IMG/VR virus record: IMGVR_UViG_3300025652_000057
Location: 1 to 64,000 of that record
DNA: 64,000 nt
Source: a virus
Strand: one strand, 5' to 3'
This document shows positions 43,776 to 53,141 of the stretch, in pieces. A model generated the notes under the pieces. It had not been told where the DNA came from. It saw only the letters and a program-made list of their open reading frames with translations, and searched no databases. How positions within the stretch are numbered: position 1 is the stretch's first letter; each line of letters begins with the position of its first letter. A program made the translations under genes and the position numbers.

Positions 43776-45530
43776 TTAAGCAGTTCGTATCCAGATAGAT
43801 ACAACTTTATATGGCATCCTATTGGTGTGGGAGTGGACGGCGTCTTGACCTTCAGCAAAGCCGACATTCCCTAACTGATTCCCTGTGTTGCTGCCGGGTT
43901 CTGCGCCTGAACTACCATTAAATCCGCCACCAAGCAAAGTATGTGTATGTCTAGGTAATCCAGACTGAGTATCCGTTAAGTAGACTTCACTGTAACCGTC
44001 AACATAACCCAAAGTATCATAGTAGTTACTGGAAATACTTCTGGTTTGTCCGTTTGCCGCTGACAAATTGGAAGTGGCAGGAATTCCCTGAATGTTTTTC
44101 AGTTCGATGTTGGTGGAGCGGTCACGATAAACTATGTAGTTACGATTCATATCCTGATTCGAAAATCCGGAAATATCGACGGAATCACCCCGGCGGTATG
44201 GGTGCGTGTCAGCGAGACCTAGTGTGATAATGCCTTCGCCGCCTGCAGCATAAGTACAGCTTGCAGAATTTATTGTAGTACCACTATCTTGGCTTACGAG
44301 GGTGCGACCTTCTGCATATCTTTGCCAAGTACCAAAACCTAGACCACCTGTATTATTAGTGGATCTATCAGTACTGGGATCTACACCAGTTGTTGTAGTA
44401 TATAATGAGCCAATAGGATATACTGCCTTCAATACTGCGACGAGGCCAGAGTCTGTCAACCCACCAGCAGTACCAGAACTACCTGATACATTTGCAGTAA
44501 GTGTTCCTCCAACGACAAGATTACCACTGATATCTGCGTTACCATTTATATCTAAGCTACCGCCACTCACTTGACCTGTTGCACTGAGGGTTAATCCTTG
44601 GACTGACAATGTAGCATTAACTGAACTGAATTTGCCTGTTGATCTTGAGCTGTTGCCAATAGGTGTACCATCGATAGCACCGCCATTGATATCTACAGTG
44701 GAGAATGTGCCAAGGCCAGTGGATGTAATATTGATCATGTTGATAGTAGACGCAGTAAGTGTTCCAAAAGTCGATGTACCACTACTTGTAACGTTACCAG
44801 CAAGGTTGCCATTGACATTACCTGTTAAGCTCCCGCTAAATGCATTTGCTGTGATTGTACCTGTAGCATTAACTGTACTGAATTTGCCTGTTGATCTTGA
44901 GCTGTTGCCAATAGGTGTACCATCGATAGCACCGCCATTAATGTCAACACTAGTTAATACCGAACTCACAATGGGACTACCCGATGTTCCAAGAGTACTC
45001 AATCCAGTAATATTGCCTGCGGCAATATCACAATCTGCAAAAGAAGATCCACTAGAGCCAGTGCCAGTATGTGTTATCCTTTTAGTGAGTGTTGCAGGTA
45101 ACACATCCTCATTCATAGTCATGCCGGGGGATGTCGTTATTGCGGTAGATGTGAACTGTATAAAGTTTCCACCAACATTCTTTATCTTCAATTCGCTGTG
45201 AGTATTATTAGTCTCGATTGTCCACTTATTGGAATCAGCTCTAGCTATCTGAATCTTAGCGACCTGCGCACCGTTATCTATTGTTAGATCGCCTTCGACT
45301 TTCGTGTCGCTTTTCAGAGATATGATCGAAGCTGTGGAACTCTTGATTATATTATCAACTGTGATTGTGTGACCAGTTTCTAAGGTAATATCACCATCGA
45401 GCGCAATGTTTCCTGCGTTAGCATCTCCCATAGTCACGGCTTTAGCAGCTACAGCGATGAGATCATTGGTCTTTGTTTTCCAAGTACCAAAAGTATCTGT
45501 ATTTGATATAGTAGTAATAATTACACTCAT
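43776..45530 (-). CDS. Tail-collar-domain short fibre protein
   Basis: A 584-residue fibre. The C-terminal third is a phage tail collar domain (AVYPIGSLYTTTTGVDPST, GFGTWQRYAEGRTLV) followed by a tip with HxH motifs (RHTHTLLGGG, HSHTNRMPYK) and the classic ending VVSIWIRTA; such His pairs bind iron in T4-type fibre tips. The middle contains two copies of VDINGGAIDGTPIGNSSRST in a beta-helical or repeat shaft. It corresponds in kind to gp12 or a long-fibre tip, but I cannot say which. ATGA overlap with the small gene upstream; likely receptor-binding protein. Confidence 0.88.
   Translation of the reverse strand: MSVIITTISNTDTFGTWKTKTNDLIAVAAKAVTMGDANAGNIALDGDITLETGHTITVDNIIKSSTASIISLKSDTKVEGDLTIDNGAQVAKIQIARADSNKWTIETNNTHSELKIKNVGGNFIQFTSTAITTSPGMTMNEDVLPATLTKRITHTGTGSSGSSFADCDIAAGNITGLSTLGTSGSPIVSSVLTSVDINGGAIDGTPIGNSSRSTGKFSTVNATGTITANAFSGSLTGNVNGNLAGNVTSSGTSTFGTLTASTINMINITSTGLGTFSTVDINGGAIDGTPIGNSSRSTGKFSSVNATLSVQGLTLSATGQVSGGSLDINGNADISGNLVVGGTLTANVSGSSGTAGGLTDSGLVAVLKAVYPIGSLYTTTTGVDPSTDRSTNNTGGLGFGTWQRYAEGRTLVSQDSGTTINSASCTYAAGGEGIITLGLADTHPYRRGDSVDISGFSNQDMNRNYIVYRDRSTNIELKNIQGIPATSNLSAANGQTRSISSNYYDTLGYVDGYSEVYLTDTQSGLPRHTHTLLGGGFNGSSGAEPGSNTGNQLGNVGFAEGQDAVHSHTNRMPYKVVSIWIRTA
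44611..44687 (-). repeat. 77-base direct repeat in the collar-fibre gene, copy 1
   Basis: Identical to 44863-44939 except one base; codes the shaft unit GAIDGTPIGNSSRSTGKF. Confidence 0.9.
44863..44939 (-). repeat. 77-base direct repeat in the collar-fibre gene, copy 2
   Basis: Identical to 44611-44687 except one base. The spacing of 252 bases is a multiple of three, so recombination between the copies would shorten or lengthen the shaft in frame by 84 residues. Confidence 0.9.
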
Positions 45531-45718
45531 TTCGTTATCTCTTTGACAGTTTTTTGTAATAGATCCATAGCAGACTCCAGTTTATCTATTCTCTGCTCTA
45601 GTCCGTTGATATATTTAGCTCGTTTCTTTTTTGCAAGAGCGTCCCTATATGCCGTGATGTCGGTATTCACTAACCCGACATCATTAGACGTTCTAGTGTA
45701 TTTATCCGTACTCATCAT
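45527..45718 (-). CDS. Small coiled-coil protein between giant structural protein and collar fibre
   Basis: A 63-residue protein with a basic middle (AKKKRAKYI) and a C-terminal heptad stretch (LEQRIDKLESAMDLLQKTV) that should form a coiled coil. It is joined by ATGA overlaps to both neighbours, so it is a real, translationally coupled gene. A start at 45718 or the adjacent ATG at 45715 is possible. A small trimeric connector or assembly factor for a fibre is likely from form and context; I do not recognise a named family. Confidence 0.8.
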   Translation of the reverse strand: MMSTDKYTRTSNDVGLVNTDITAYRDALAKKKRAKYINGLEQRIDKLESAMDLLQKTVKEITK

Positions 45719-48700
45719 GTTAACGCAATTGCTCGATAGTCGTATATGTGCGCAAACAAGTTGATATCAGGAGTTAACGTACCTAGCTCTGGCGTATCTA
45801 GCTCATTGCCTGATCCTGTAGTGCCGTGTCTCAAAACAAACTTTAATTGGAAAGACCTGAAAGAAGTGGTCTCATTGGTTAAATTGTATTCGAACTCTCT
45901 ATAGTCTTTAGTATTACTCGTGTTAGAGTATAGATCAGGATTAGCATTGTCGAGTTCAATCCAAGCACTCTTAGTCTCTATGTTTTCAGGATACACAAAT
46001 CTCGCATATACATCAACGAATGTTCCTGCAGGTCGATACGCTGATACTAACGCCTTCATTCCGTCAGCTTCAAGCCCGGCCTTCAACACTACTTCTTTTG
46101 ATATCCAACTAGAAGTGGATGACGCAGAATTTGTGATGTGATACTCGTAAGCGTTGATTTCAGATAGAGATTTATCGACGATAGGAGTAGCTGAAGAGTA
46201 GCTATTGTTTGCCATAGAGACTCTTACCTTGAAGTCTTCTGTGGTAGTATCTGCGGCATTCACTATACGACTCTTACTCATAATTGATCTTAAGCTATTA
46301 TGGGTGTACGTGTTAGCGTTCTTAGATATAGACTTATCTATCGTGTTTCCGTTATAGAGTGTCAGGTCGCTAGAAGTGTTCGTAGTGTCGCTAGTGTAAA
46401 TTTGTGCCTGAAAATATGAAATCTTCTTATTGTTTACGCTAGTGACTATAGCCGTGGCTCCACTATCTATTCCTTTTATCACTTGACTATTTTTTCTGGC
46501 AGTACCGTCACCTGGTGTACCAGCAATTAATGCTACGAATACTTGTCCGAGATAAGGAGAAGATCCTGCGCCAGCATCAGTCCAGTTTTGTTGTGTTGTG
46601 GATGATCCCAAGCTAGTAATCGTATAAGTCTGCTGAGGCGTGAACGCTCCGATAGTCGAGACTGCATTATCATCAATGAAGTTGGTTGGCGTAGCAGAAC
46701 TGCCTTTAATGTGTAACTCATCAGCTTTTCTGGAATTGTAGTGTGATACTCTACCCGCTACACAAACAAACGCAACAGCAGTAGTTGTAGCTTCAAAGAA
46801 AGGCGTGTCTAATGTTATTGTAGTCGATGCAGCAGTCGTCTGTAGATCCAGGATCTTAGCGACAATATCGTTTGTAGCTGTGCTATCTTGAAGGTACATA
46901 TAGTCGCCTACAGCGAATATCGTAGTGCCAGATATAGTCACAATATTCAATTGATCGCCAGATATGCCTGCTGTGTAAGAATCAGCCTTCTTAATATATG
47001 CATATTCGTCATCTATAAACGATAGTATATTCTCACGAACTGTCATAAACTCCATATCATTAGGTACTAAATCTATAGTACCAGATGCGTTGAAGTCATA
47101 CCTTTTCAATATAAATTTAATGTCTTCATCTTGATATGATTTCCAAGCACTATCGTTTGTTGATGTAAATAATACCCCATCACCCCAGTCATTAGTAACA
47201 GCAACTTGCGATGCCGCAGTTCCTTTAGATAGGCTAGTAGATCCAACTTTAGAAGTATAGATGAGATAGTCTGGAGAGTTAGCGTCTGGTATAACTACAA
47301 ATGCGTACTCGGCATTTGCACTCAATCTGACTGGATTGTCAAAGGTAAATGTCGTTGCAGTAATTCCATTAGGAGATATAAGAACTTGAGATGCATCTAG
47401 ATGCTTAGATGCAAACGGAAGAACTTTCTTCGATGGATATCCATTGACAACTTCTCTTATCTGTAGAGTCACACCAGTAGTGGCACTCTTCTGCTTGAAG
47501 TAAACGTCTATATCACTGATCATAGCAACATTTGCGTTATTGGTGCTAGATGACTTCACTCGGAAAGTCTGAGCAATAGGATCACCCACTTGTCGCTGAG
47601 TTTCTCTAGTTGTGATGCTAACTGAGGTGTCGAAGTCTGGAGTTCTGGTGGTAACGCTCAAGTCGGTCTTGTTTACAGCGAAGTTATATCCTCTGTAAGT
47701 TGCTCTGCTGTAAGACGTTGATGCAGAGTCTATAGAGCCATATGTGTCCACATCGACCACCTCTAAAACATTCTCTCCAACAAAGAATGTGCTTGCTGGT
47801 AGTACGAATACTGCACTTAGTACTCCGTTGCTATCAGTTCTTACTGCCTCTCCTGCATTTGATGCTAAGTATCCCACTCGTCTAACGTCTAGGTTAGAGC
47901 TATTTTGCCTACCGTATGTAATTCCCGTGCCAGGTGACACATGAGAATCGACAGACTTCTGATCAAAGAAAAAGTAATGTCTAGTGTTTGGTCTTAATCC
48001 AGTTACTAGAACTTTAATTTGTTGTCTTCTCAGATACGGCTTCATGTTTATATCTGTAATGAAGTTGCCTACCTCTTGATTGAGGGAGCTTGTAGAACTC
48101 GCAAGACGAGTTTGGCTGATGGTCTGGGTAAACTCTCCCATTATAACTCTACGTCTTGGTCGATTTGTTCCAGTACGCTCTTCGCCTATTATAGCCTCTG
48201 TGGTAAGAGGCATAAACTCTTGAAGATTGTCCACAAGATCCAACATAGGACCAGCGATATCTATTTCAATATTTACAGCAGGATTCTGAATCACATCATA
48301 CCCAGATGTGAACGGAGGATCGATAACTGCTTTACCCTCAAAGCTGTAGAAGTTTGATACACAGTTTCTAAAGTTTGTTGCGTACGGCTGTGAGATAACC
48401 TCTACCTTAGTGCCGGTGTCTGCTAGTGTTATGACATCCGGAAACGCAGTATTCACTCCACTGCCACTTCCTACTTTTAAGTCTACTGGAAACTGTGTTA
48501 CTGCAGGAGTAGCTACGGTTCTACCATTATCAATTGCAGCTCTAAATTCTGGATCTCGAATATCTGCAATATTTAAGTCACGAATAGAGTCTGCTAGAAT
48601 ACCGTTCTTGAATCTATTCAAGCCGTTGCCATCTCTAATTTCAAGATTGCTAGTTTCTTTCTCAAGTAGACTCAATGAAACTATGTCGATCAAGCCGTCT

Positions 48701-51108
48701 ATTTTCTGCTCGATCTGTCCAATATCTTTCATTGTATAGTTTTTAGTCGATACGCTACTGACGGTAATCTTGTCTTCCCCAGAGATTTCGCTAGTGTTAC
48801 CGGGAATTGTAATATTACCAATTGCATAAAGCTCTCTAGAGGTGGGCACACTAGGATTCTCATCTTCTCCACCCTTGAGTAGAGTTATGTTAGAATATTC
48901 GTCTAGTACCACACTGTCTATTCTAGACATATAGTATGTTTGATCGCCCATAATGGTTGCAGAATTAGCAGGCGCTATTCCTCTTGATATTGATAGTGCT
49001 AAAGGATTGGTAGACAGTACTGTGGGTGCACCAGCCGAACCCAAACTAGGATTAACGGCATCAGTCGCATATGGTCTGAAGTCGTAAGAATCAATTAAGT
49101 TATGCTCAACCAAAGACTTTGACGTGTAGTTGTGTACTAGATTTTTGCTAGTGACGTTGGCGTAACTGTTTGCAGTGAGATATCCACCGCTAACAGTAGA
49201 TGTTCTCTTCAGATATTTAAACTCGATAAGTAGATTGCTATTGGCTAGTGTCTCTCCCGCATAAAGAGTGATATAGGATCTGCCATAATACCCGTCTTTC
49301 TGATTTCTAACAAGTCTGAACTTAGACGTAACGTCTAGTGATCCTGCTGCGCCGAAATTATCTTTAACGCTTACGATCTCTACTGCATTAGAAACACCTA
49401 GATGTCCACCGTTAGCTGTATCATAAACAGTCTTAACGAAAGCTACAGTCTCGGCTAGAGTGTCGTGTGCCACGTTAGTCTCGACGACACTGTAATATAG
49501 CACTTCTCCGTCAGTGGCTGAGAGTGTTACATTGACATTATTGCCAGCGTACAAAGCAGTAGCCGTGATAATTTGACCACCACTGTCGAGCGCATAGATG
49601 TCTGTTATCAGAGGCTTCTCTGTAGCTGTGCCAGTGAGTGTGAGTGTGGATGAAGACAAGCTGATAGATGTGTCTCTAACTCTCTTAACTACTGAGACGT
49701 TATCGATAGAGCTGATTCCATTCTTGCCCGTATCGAAGATCATTGATCCTTGGGCAGCATCGAAAAGTTTTCCACTATTCGTCAACGTGGTTATTCCCAC
49801 TTTAGTGATAGCCGTGACTTCTTGGCCGACATTCTTAACTATGCCGTAAACATATATCTTGCCTGGTGTGACATTCGCCACTGAGCAAGTGCCTATGACC
49901 GTAGACCCATTCAATAGATTATATCTTGATCCGTCAAACTCATAATTATCTAGTACTGCTTCTGCATCTGAGTTGTATGTGAAGTATTGACCGTAGCTTA
50001 CTCCGGTGTGTTGTAAAGTCTTGCTCTGTGTTGCAGTCACAGGTGGGATAAGTAGTTTAGTAGGCGATACGCCGATAACTTCTTTACCGTAAACGTATGC
50101 CTTACCGGGTGACACTACCGCATATGCGCTATTGCCCTCTTTCTCAAGAGATACTTTAAGTCCGTTGACTACATAGTTTCCAGACTCCTCATATGTTCGT
50201 CTAGCCAACTCTTTGTTGACAGTGTTGAATTCGGTAACGTCACGAATACGAACAGGCTTACCTTCCACATATCTAATTAAAGCAAAGAACTCTGTTGGCT
50301 CTGAAGCCGTATTATATGATACAAGGGTAGGAACAAGCTGAAGTCTGTCGGCGCCTGGCGCATTCTCGTTGTTGAAGCCTGATGCATTATCTAGAAGTGT
50401 TGTATCAGCATCGGAGTCGATAATATTTTCTTTAACTGTAAAACCAACAGATACTGTACCAGGAGTATTAGTGTACTTCGACACAATAATAAATTGGTTA
50501 TCTACAAAGATGAAATGTCCTTTCTGATATATAACACCCTCTTCACACGACACACCGAAAGATTTACCGACATGATTAGAAACACTAGCTACGGTTACGT
50601 CACCAACTAGGTTTTCAATCGAATCTCTAATCTTAAGATTTTCTCCTTGAAGAAATTGCTTAACATCTGTTTGATTGTCCTGAGAGGTGTTCAAGTACTT
50701 AATGAAGAAAGTTTTTAGGTTAGGATCTTGAGTTTGGAATCCTGGTTCACCTTTCACAATCTCAGCTTTCAGTCCAGACGTTAAGCCAGTGATAGTGTAA
50801 GTACTTTTCGTCCCATCATTATTAGCGATCTGGTCATAAATTGAAGGATCGGTAAAGCCTGTTTGGTCATTCAGCTTCACGTAGAAAAGGTCGTCACGAG
50901 CAGTCATGTTAATGCCGCTTATGATAGTTCCTTCTTTGTATATGTTAGAACCAAACCTCTCTACCTGTTTTTGCAGAATTGTTTGAAGCTGAGTTAGCTC
51001 TCTAGCTTGAACAGCCTTTGCGGGCTTGAACAAAACACGGTTGAACTGCTTCTCTTCATTGAAGTCATCGTAATACGGATCTACGTTTAAATCTGTGTTA
51101 ATACCCAT
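45715..51108 (-). CDS. Giant virion protein, DUF4815 type
   Basis: A 1797-residue protein, the largest in the window. The N-terminal few hundred residues (NVDPYYDDFNEEKQFNRVLF, FKPAKAVQARELTQLQTIL, GSNIYKEGTIISG) match the DUF4815 family of T4-like marine phage structural proteins. Later parts include a beta-rich middle, one dispersed module near 1490-1535 (YTITSLGSSTTQQNW ... GQVFVA) and the C-terminal YENLxx-like segment FVYPENIETKSAWIEL. It lies between gp8 and the fibres, the place of gp9/gp10 in T4, suggesting a role connecting baseplate to fibres. That equivalence is inference. Confidence 0.85.
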   Translation of the reverse strand: MGINTDLNVDPYYDDFNEEKQFNRVLFKPAKAVQARELTQLQTILQKQVERFGSNIYKEGTIISGINMTARDDLFYVKLNDQTGFTDPSIYDQIANNDGTKSTYTITGLTSGLKAEIVKGEPGFQTQDPNLKTFFIKYLNTSQDNQTDVKQFLQGENLKIRDSIENLVGDVTVASVSNHVGKSFGVSCEEGVIYQKGHFIFVDNQFIIVSKYTNTPGTVSVGFTVKENIIDSDADTTLLDNASGFNNENAPGADRLQLVPTLVSYNTASEPTEFFALIRYVEGKPVRIRDVTEFNTVNKELARRTYEESGNYVVNGLKVSLEKEGNSAYAVVSPGKAYVYGKEVIGVSPTKLLIPPVTATQSKTLQHTGVSYGQYFTYNSDAEAVLDNYEFDGSRYNLLNGSTVIGTCSVANVTPGKIYVYGIVKNVGQEVTAITKVGITTLTNSGKLFDAAQGSMIFDTGKNGISSIDNVSVVKRVRDTSISLSSSTLTLTGTATEKPLITDIYALDSGGQIITATALYAGNNVNVTLSATDGEVLYYSVVETNVAHDTLAETVAFVKTVYDTANGGHLGVSNAVEIVSVKDNFGAAGSLDVTSKFRLVRNQKDGYYGRSYITLYAGETLANSNLLIEFKYLKRTSTVSGGYLTANSYANVTSKNLVHNYTSKSLVEHNLIDSYDFRPYATDAVNPSLGSAGAPTVLSTNPLALSISRGIAPANSATIMGDQTYYMSRIDSVVLDEYSNITLLKGGEDENPSVPTSRELYAIGNITIPGNTSEISGEDKITVSSVSTKNYTMKDIGQIEQKIDGLIDIVSLSLLEKETSNLEIRDGNGLNRFKNGILADSIRDLNIADIRDPEFRAAIDNGRTVATPAVTQFPVDLKVGSGSGVNTAFPDVITLADTGTKVEVISQPYATNFRNCVSNFYSFEGKAVIDPPFTSGYDVIQNPAVNIEIDIAGPMLDLVDNLQEFMPLTTEAIIGEERTGTNRPRRRVIMGEFTQTISQTRLASSTSSLNQEVGNFITDINMKPYLRRQQIKVLVTGLRPNTRHYFFFDQKSVDSHVSPGTGITYGRQNSSNLDVRRVGYLASNAGEAVRTDSNGVLSAVFVLPASTFFVGENVLEVVDVDTYGSIDSASTSYSRATYRGYNFAVNKTDLSVTTRTPDFDTSVSITTRETQRQVGDPIAQTFRVKSSSTNNANVAMISDIDVYFKQKSATTGVTLQIREVVNGYPSKKVLPFASKHLDASQVLISPNGITATTFTFDNPVRLSANAEYAFVVIPDANSPDYLIYTSKVGSTSLSKGTAASQVAVTNDWGDGVLFTSTNDSAWKSYQDEDIKFILKRYDFNASGTIDLVPNDMEFMTVRENILSFIDDEYAYIKKADSYTAGISGDQLNIVTISGTTIFAVGDYMYLQDSTATNDIVAKILDLQTTAASTTITLDTPFFEATTTAVAFVCVAGRVSHYNSRKADELHIKGSSATPTNFIDDNAVSTIGAFTPQQTYTITSLGSSTTQQNWTDAGAGSSPYLGQVFVALIAGTPGDGTARKNSQVIKGIDSGATAIVTSVNNKKISYFQAQIYTSDTTNTSSDLTLYNGNTIDKSISKNANTYTHNSLRSIMSKSRIVNAADTTTEDFKVRVSMANNSYSSATPIVDKSLSEINAYEYHITNSASSTSSWISKEVVLKAGLEADGMKALVSAYRPAGTFVDVYARFVYPENIETKSAWIELDNANPDLYSNTSNTKDYREFEYNLTNETTSFRSFQLKFVLRHGTTGSGNELDTPELGTLTPDINLFAHIYDYRAIALT

Positions 51109-51126
51109 GGGCTATATTCTCTTTCC

Positions 51127-53121
51127 TTAAAAGTCGAATGTGAACTTTACTTTTTCTATTGTGCTTGCATACCTTGGAATAGGAGCAAAGTCTATGAAGT
51201 GTAGTAGTTCTCCACTATACGGGTCATAGTCTCCGTATTCAATAGTATTTATACTGATCGTAGTGGCGTTGGATGAAGATGGGGTACTTTTTATTCTTAT
51301 ATTTCCTATCTGTACCTTACTCTCAAAGTCTCCATAATAGTCTACTAGATAAATTTTTGTGTTAGTTGTTCCATCGTACACACTATCATGCACTTTAGCC
51401 GTTATAATCTCTTCTTCTTCATCGGCCGATATAGTATCAACAGCATAAGAAACTTTGCCGATTTTATCTAGACCCACCGCAGGAGTCGATACAGATACAA
51501 ATGTTGTTCCCAGAGTAGCAGAGATAGTGCCAATCCCTAGAGCATCCCATTCGCTATTCGATAAGTTACCAACGTCAGTGATGACATAATTCTGACCACC
51601 AACAATATCTTTAACATCTATTGTTCTGATATATTGCTCGAACACAGTATCAGCAGGAGCTTCGGATGTCTTGTCACCCGATACTGTCAAGACTACACGG
51701 TTATCAAACGACTCTGGAATAGTGGAAGCTCCTGTATTGTCAGTAAACGTAGGATTCTTGATTAGTCCTACTTGAGTGTATGTGTTACTATTAGGAATAG
51801 ATTCAGACTCTCCGGAAAAGTTGGTTACGATAGATAGTCTACTCATAGCCATCTCGTCGATAGGATTAGAGCCGTGGCCGCCTCTAGGAGAAACTATAGC
51901 ACGTAAAATCGTTACGCCGGGTGTGGTCAGACTTTTAGGATAGATAACCTTTGCAGAAGCAAATTTATATTCAGTACCCTTAGTCTCAAATGCGACCCTA
52001 GTAAGTGTTCCGAACTGATCTATAACGCCGTAAGCTTTAGCTCTAGTTCCGCTTAATGTACTAGAACTAACTTCTATCTTAGGCACTAGTTGAGCTAGGC
52101 CTTGCTCGAAATTGTCAGTACCTTTTACAACAACACTTATCTCTTTTGATGAGTCGTTTGTTTTAGAGGATATAACGTCATAAAGTTTACCTGCTGTTTC
52201 GCCTGTGCCCGACCTGAAGTACATATATTTGTATGCATCGAGGTCTTGATATAAACTTCTACCGAGTTTGTCAGTAACACCCAACACTAAAGTCGTCGTG
52301 TTTTCTGTGACACTAGTACTCTTAAGAAGAACATTAGACGAATTCGCTTGGCTGTCTGCTTCGCCAAATAGATATTGGTTAAACAGTCCAGTAGGAGTAC
52401 TATTAATAATAATCTGAGATATATTCTCTCGGGCATTAGCGATGACATTTACGTCACCGTTTGTAGTAGGTAGGGGCAAGCTGTCCACATTTCTATATAC
52501 GGCTACCTCGTCGGAGCTTACTGTGAACATATATTGCCAAATATATTTATCTTCAGTCTCAACAGATTGATAGTTGGTTGTAGTGAATTGGACAATAACA
52601 GACTGTGGACTAACGGTAGACTCAGACCCATTATTATTTTCTATACACTTGAATACTAAATAGTCGCCTTCTGTGTTACGTATCGTGACTATCATGTTTA
52701 AGTTTTCGATATTCGCCGTATCGTCGAACGAGTCATATTTCGTTCCTGTAGTCCAATCGTTTTCGTAAAACATATATCTTGCGGATGATTCTTCAATCTT
52801 ATTGCCGAATATAACCTTTCTCTGAAAGCTTCTCTTAGATGTCTGCGTGTTTGTTATTGATGGCACTCCATCTATTGATGGTAGAGCGGTGGACGCCATA
52901 ATATAGTAGTTTGCTTCAGGTCTCAATAGAGTGAGCTGATCGTCTACCATAGTCTTTATAACGGTCTCGTTTTCAGACGACAGACCCAGAGACTGTTGAT
53001 TGTCATATGCCTGAAGCTGATTCAAGAAATTTGCGCCCAGAGTACTATTCTGATTCTTAAATGACCTGAACAACTCATTGGTCGTCTCAATCTTAAAATT
53101 TTCTGTAATTACCTTTGCCAT
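51127..53121 (-). CDS. gp8: gp8 baseplate wedge protein
   Basis: A wedge component located at the baseplate periphery. The 664 residues are about twice T4 gp8 (334). The N-terminal part (FRSFKNQNSTLGANFLNQL, ANYYIMASTALPSIDG, ARYMFYENDWTTGTKYDSFDD and DEDKYIWQYMFTVSS-like DKYIWQYMFTVSSDEV) is diagnostic for gp8 of marine T4-like phages. The C-terminal part carries one dispersed module (YVITDVGNLSNSEWDALG). It precedes the giant DUF4815-type gene. A variant late promoter lies just upstream. Confidence 0.9.
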   Translation of the reverse strand: MAKVITENFKIETTNELFRSFKNQNSTLGANFLNQLQAYDNQQSLGLSSENETVIKTMVDDQLTLLRPEANYYIMASTALPSIDGVPSITNTQTSKRSFQRKVIFGNKIEESSARYMFYENDWTTGTKYDSFDDTANIENLNMIVTIRNTEGDYLVFKCIENNNGSESTVSPQSVIVQFTTTNYQSVETEDKYIWQYMFTVSSDEVAVYRNVDSLPLPTTNGDVNVIANARENISQIIINSTPTGLFNQYLFGEADSQANSSNVLLKSTSVTENTTTLVLGVTDKLGRSLYQDLDAYKYMYFRSGTGETAGKLYDVISSKTNDSSKEISVVVKGTDNFEQGLAQLVPKIEVSSSTLSGTRAKAYGVIDQFGTLTRVAFETKGTEYKFASAKVIYPKSLTTPGVTILRAIVSPRGGHGSNPIDEMAMSRLSIVTNFSGESESIPNSNTYTQVGLIKNPTFTDNTGASTIPESFDNRVVLTVSGDKTSEAPADTVFEQYIRTIDVKDIVGGQNYVITDVGNLSNSEWDALGIGTISATLGTTFVSVSTPAVGLDKIGKVSYAVDTISADEEEEIITAKVHDSVYDGTTNTKIYLVDYYGDFESKVQIGNIRIKSTPSSSNATTISINTIEYGDYDPYSGELLHFIDFAPIPRYASTIEKVKFTFDF

Positions 53122-53133
53122 TATTCTTTTCCG

Positions 53134-53141
53134 TATTTATT
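53134..53141 (-). promoter_or_regulatory. Variant late promoter ahead of gp8
   Basis: AATAAATA on the minus strand (one mismatch), overlapping the stop codon of the YHYH gene and 13 bases before the gp8 ATG. That is closer to the start than the other late promoters (21-59 bases), so it is tentative. Confidence 0.3.

Noticed and set aside
44632-45201. 189-residue plus-strand open frame opposite the collar fibre
   Set aside because: Its repeats are the antisense of the 77-base fibre repeats and its composition is Pro/Val/Leu-rich as expected from reversed Gly/Asn/Thr codons.
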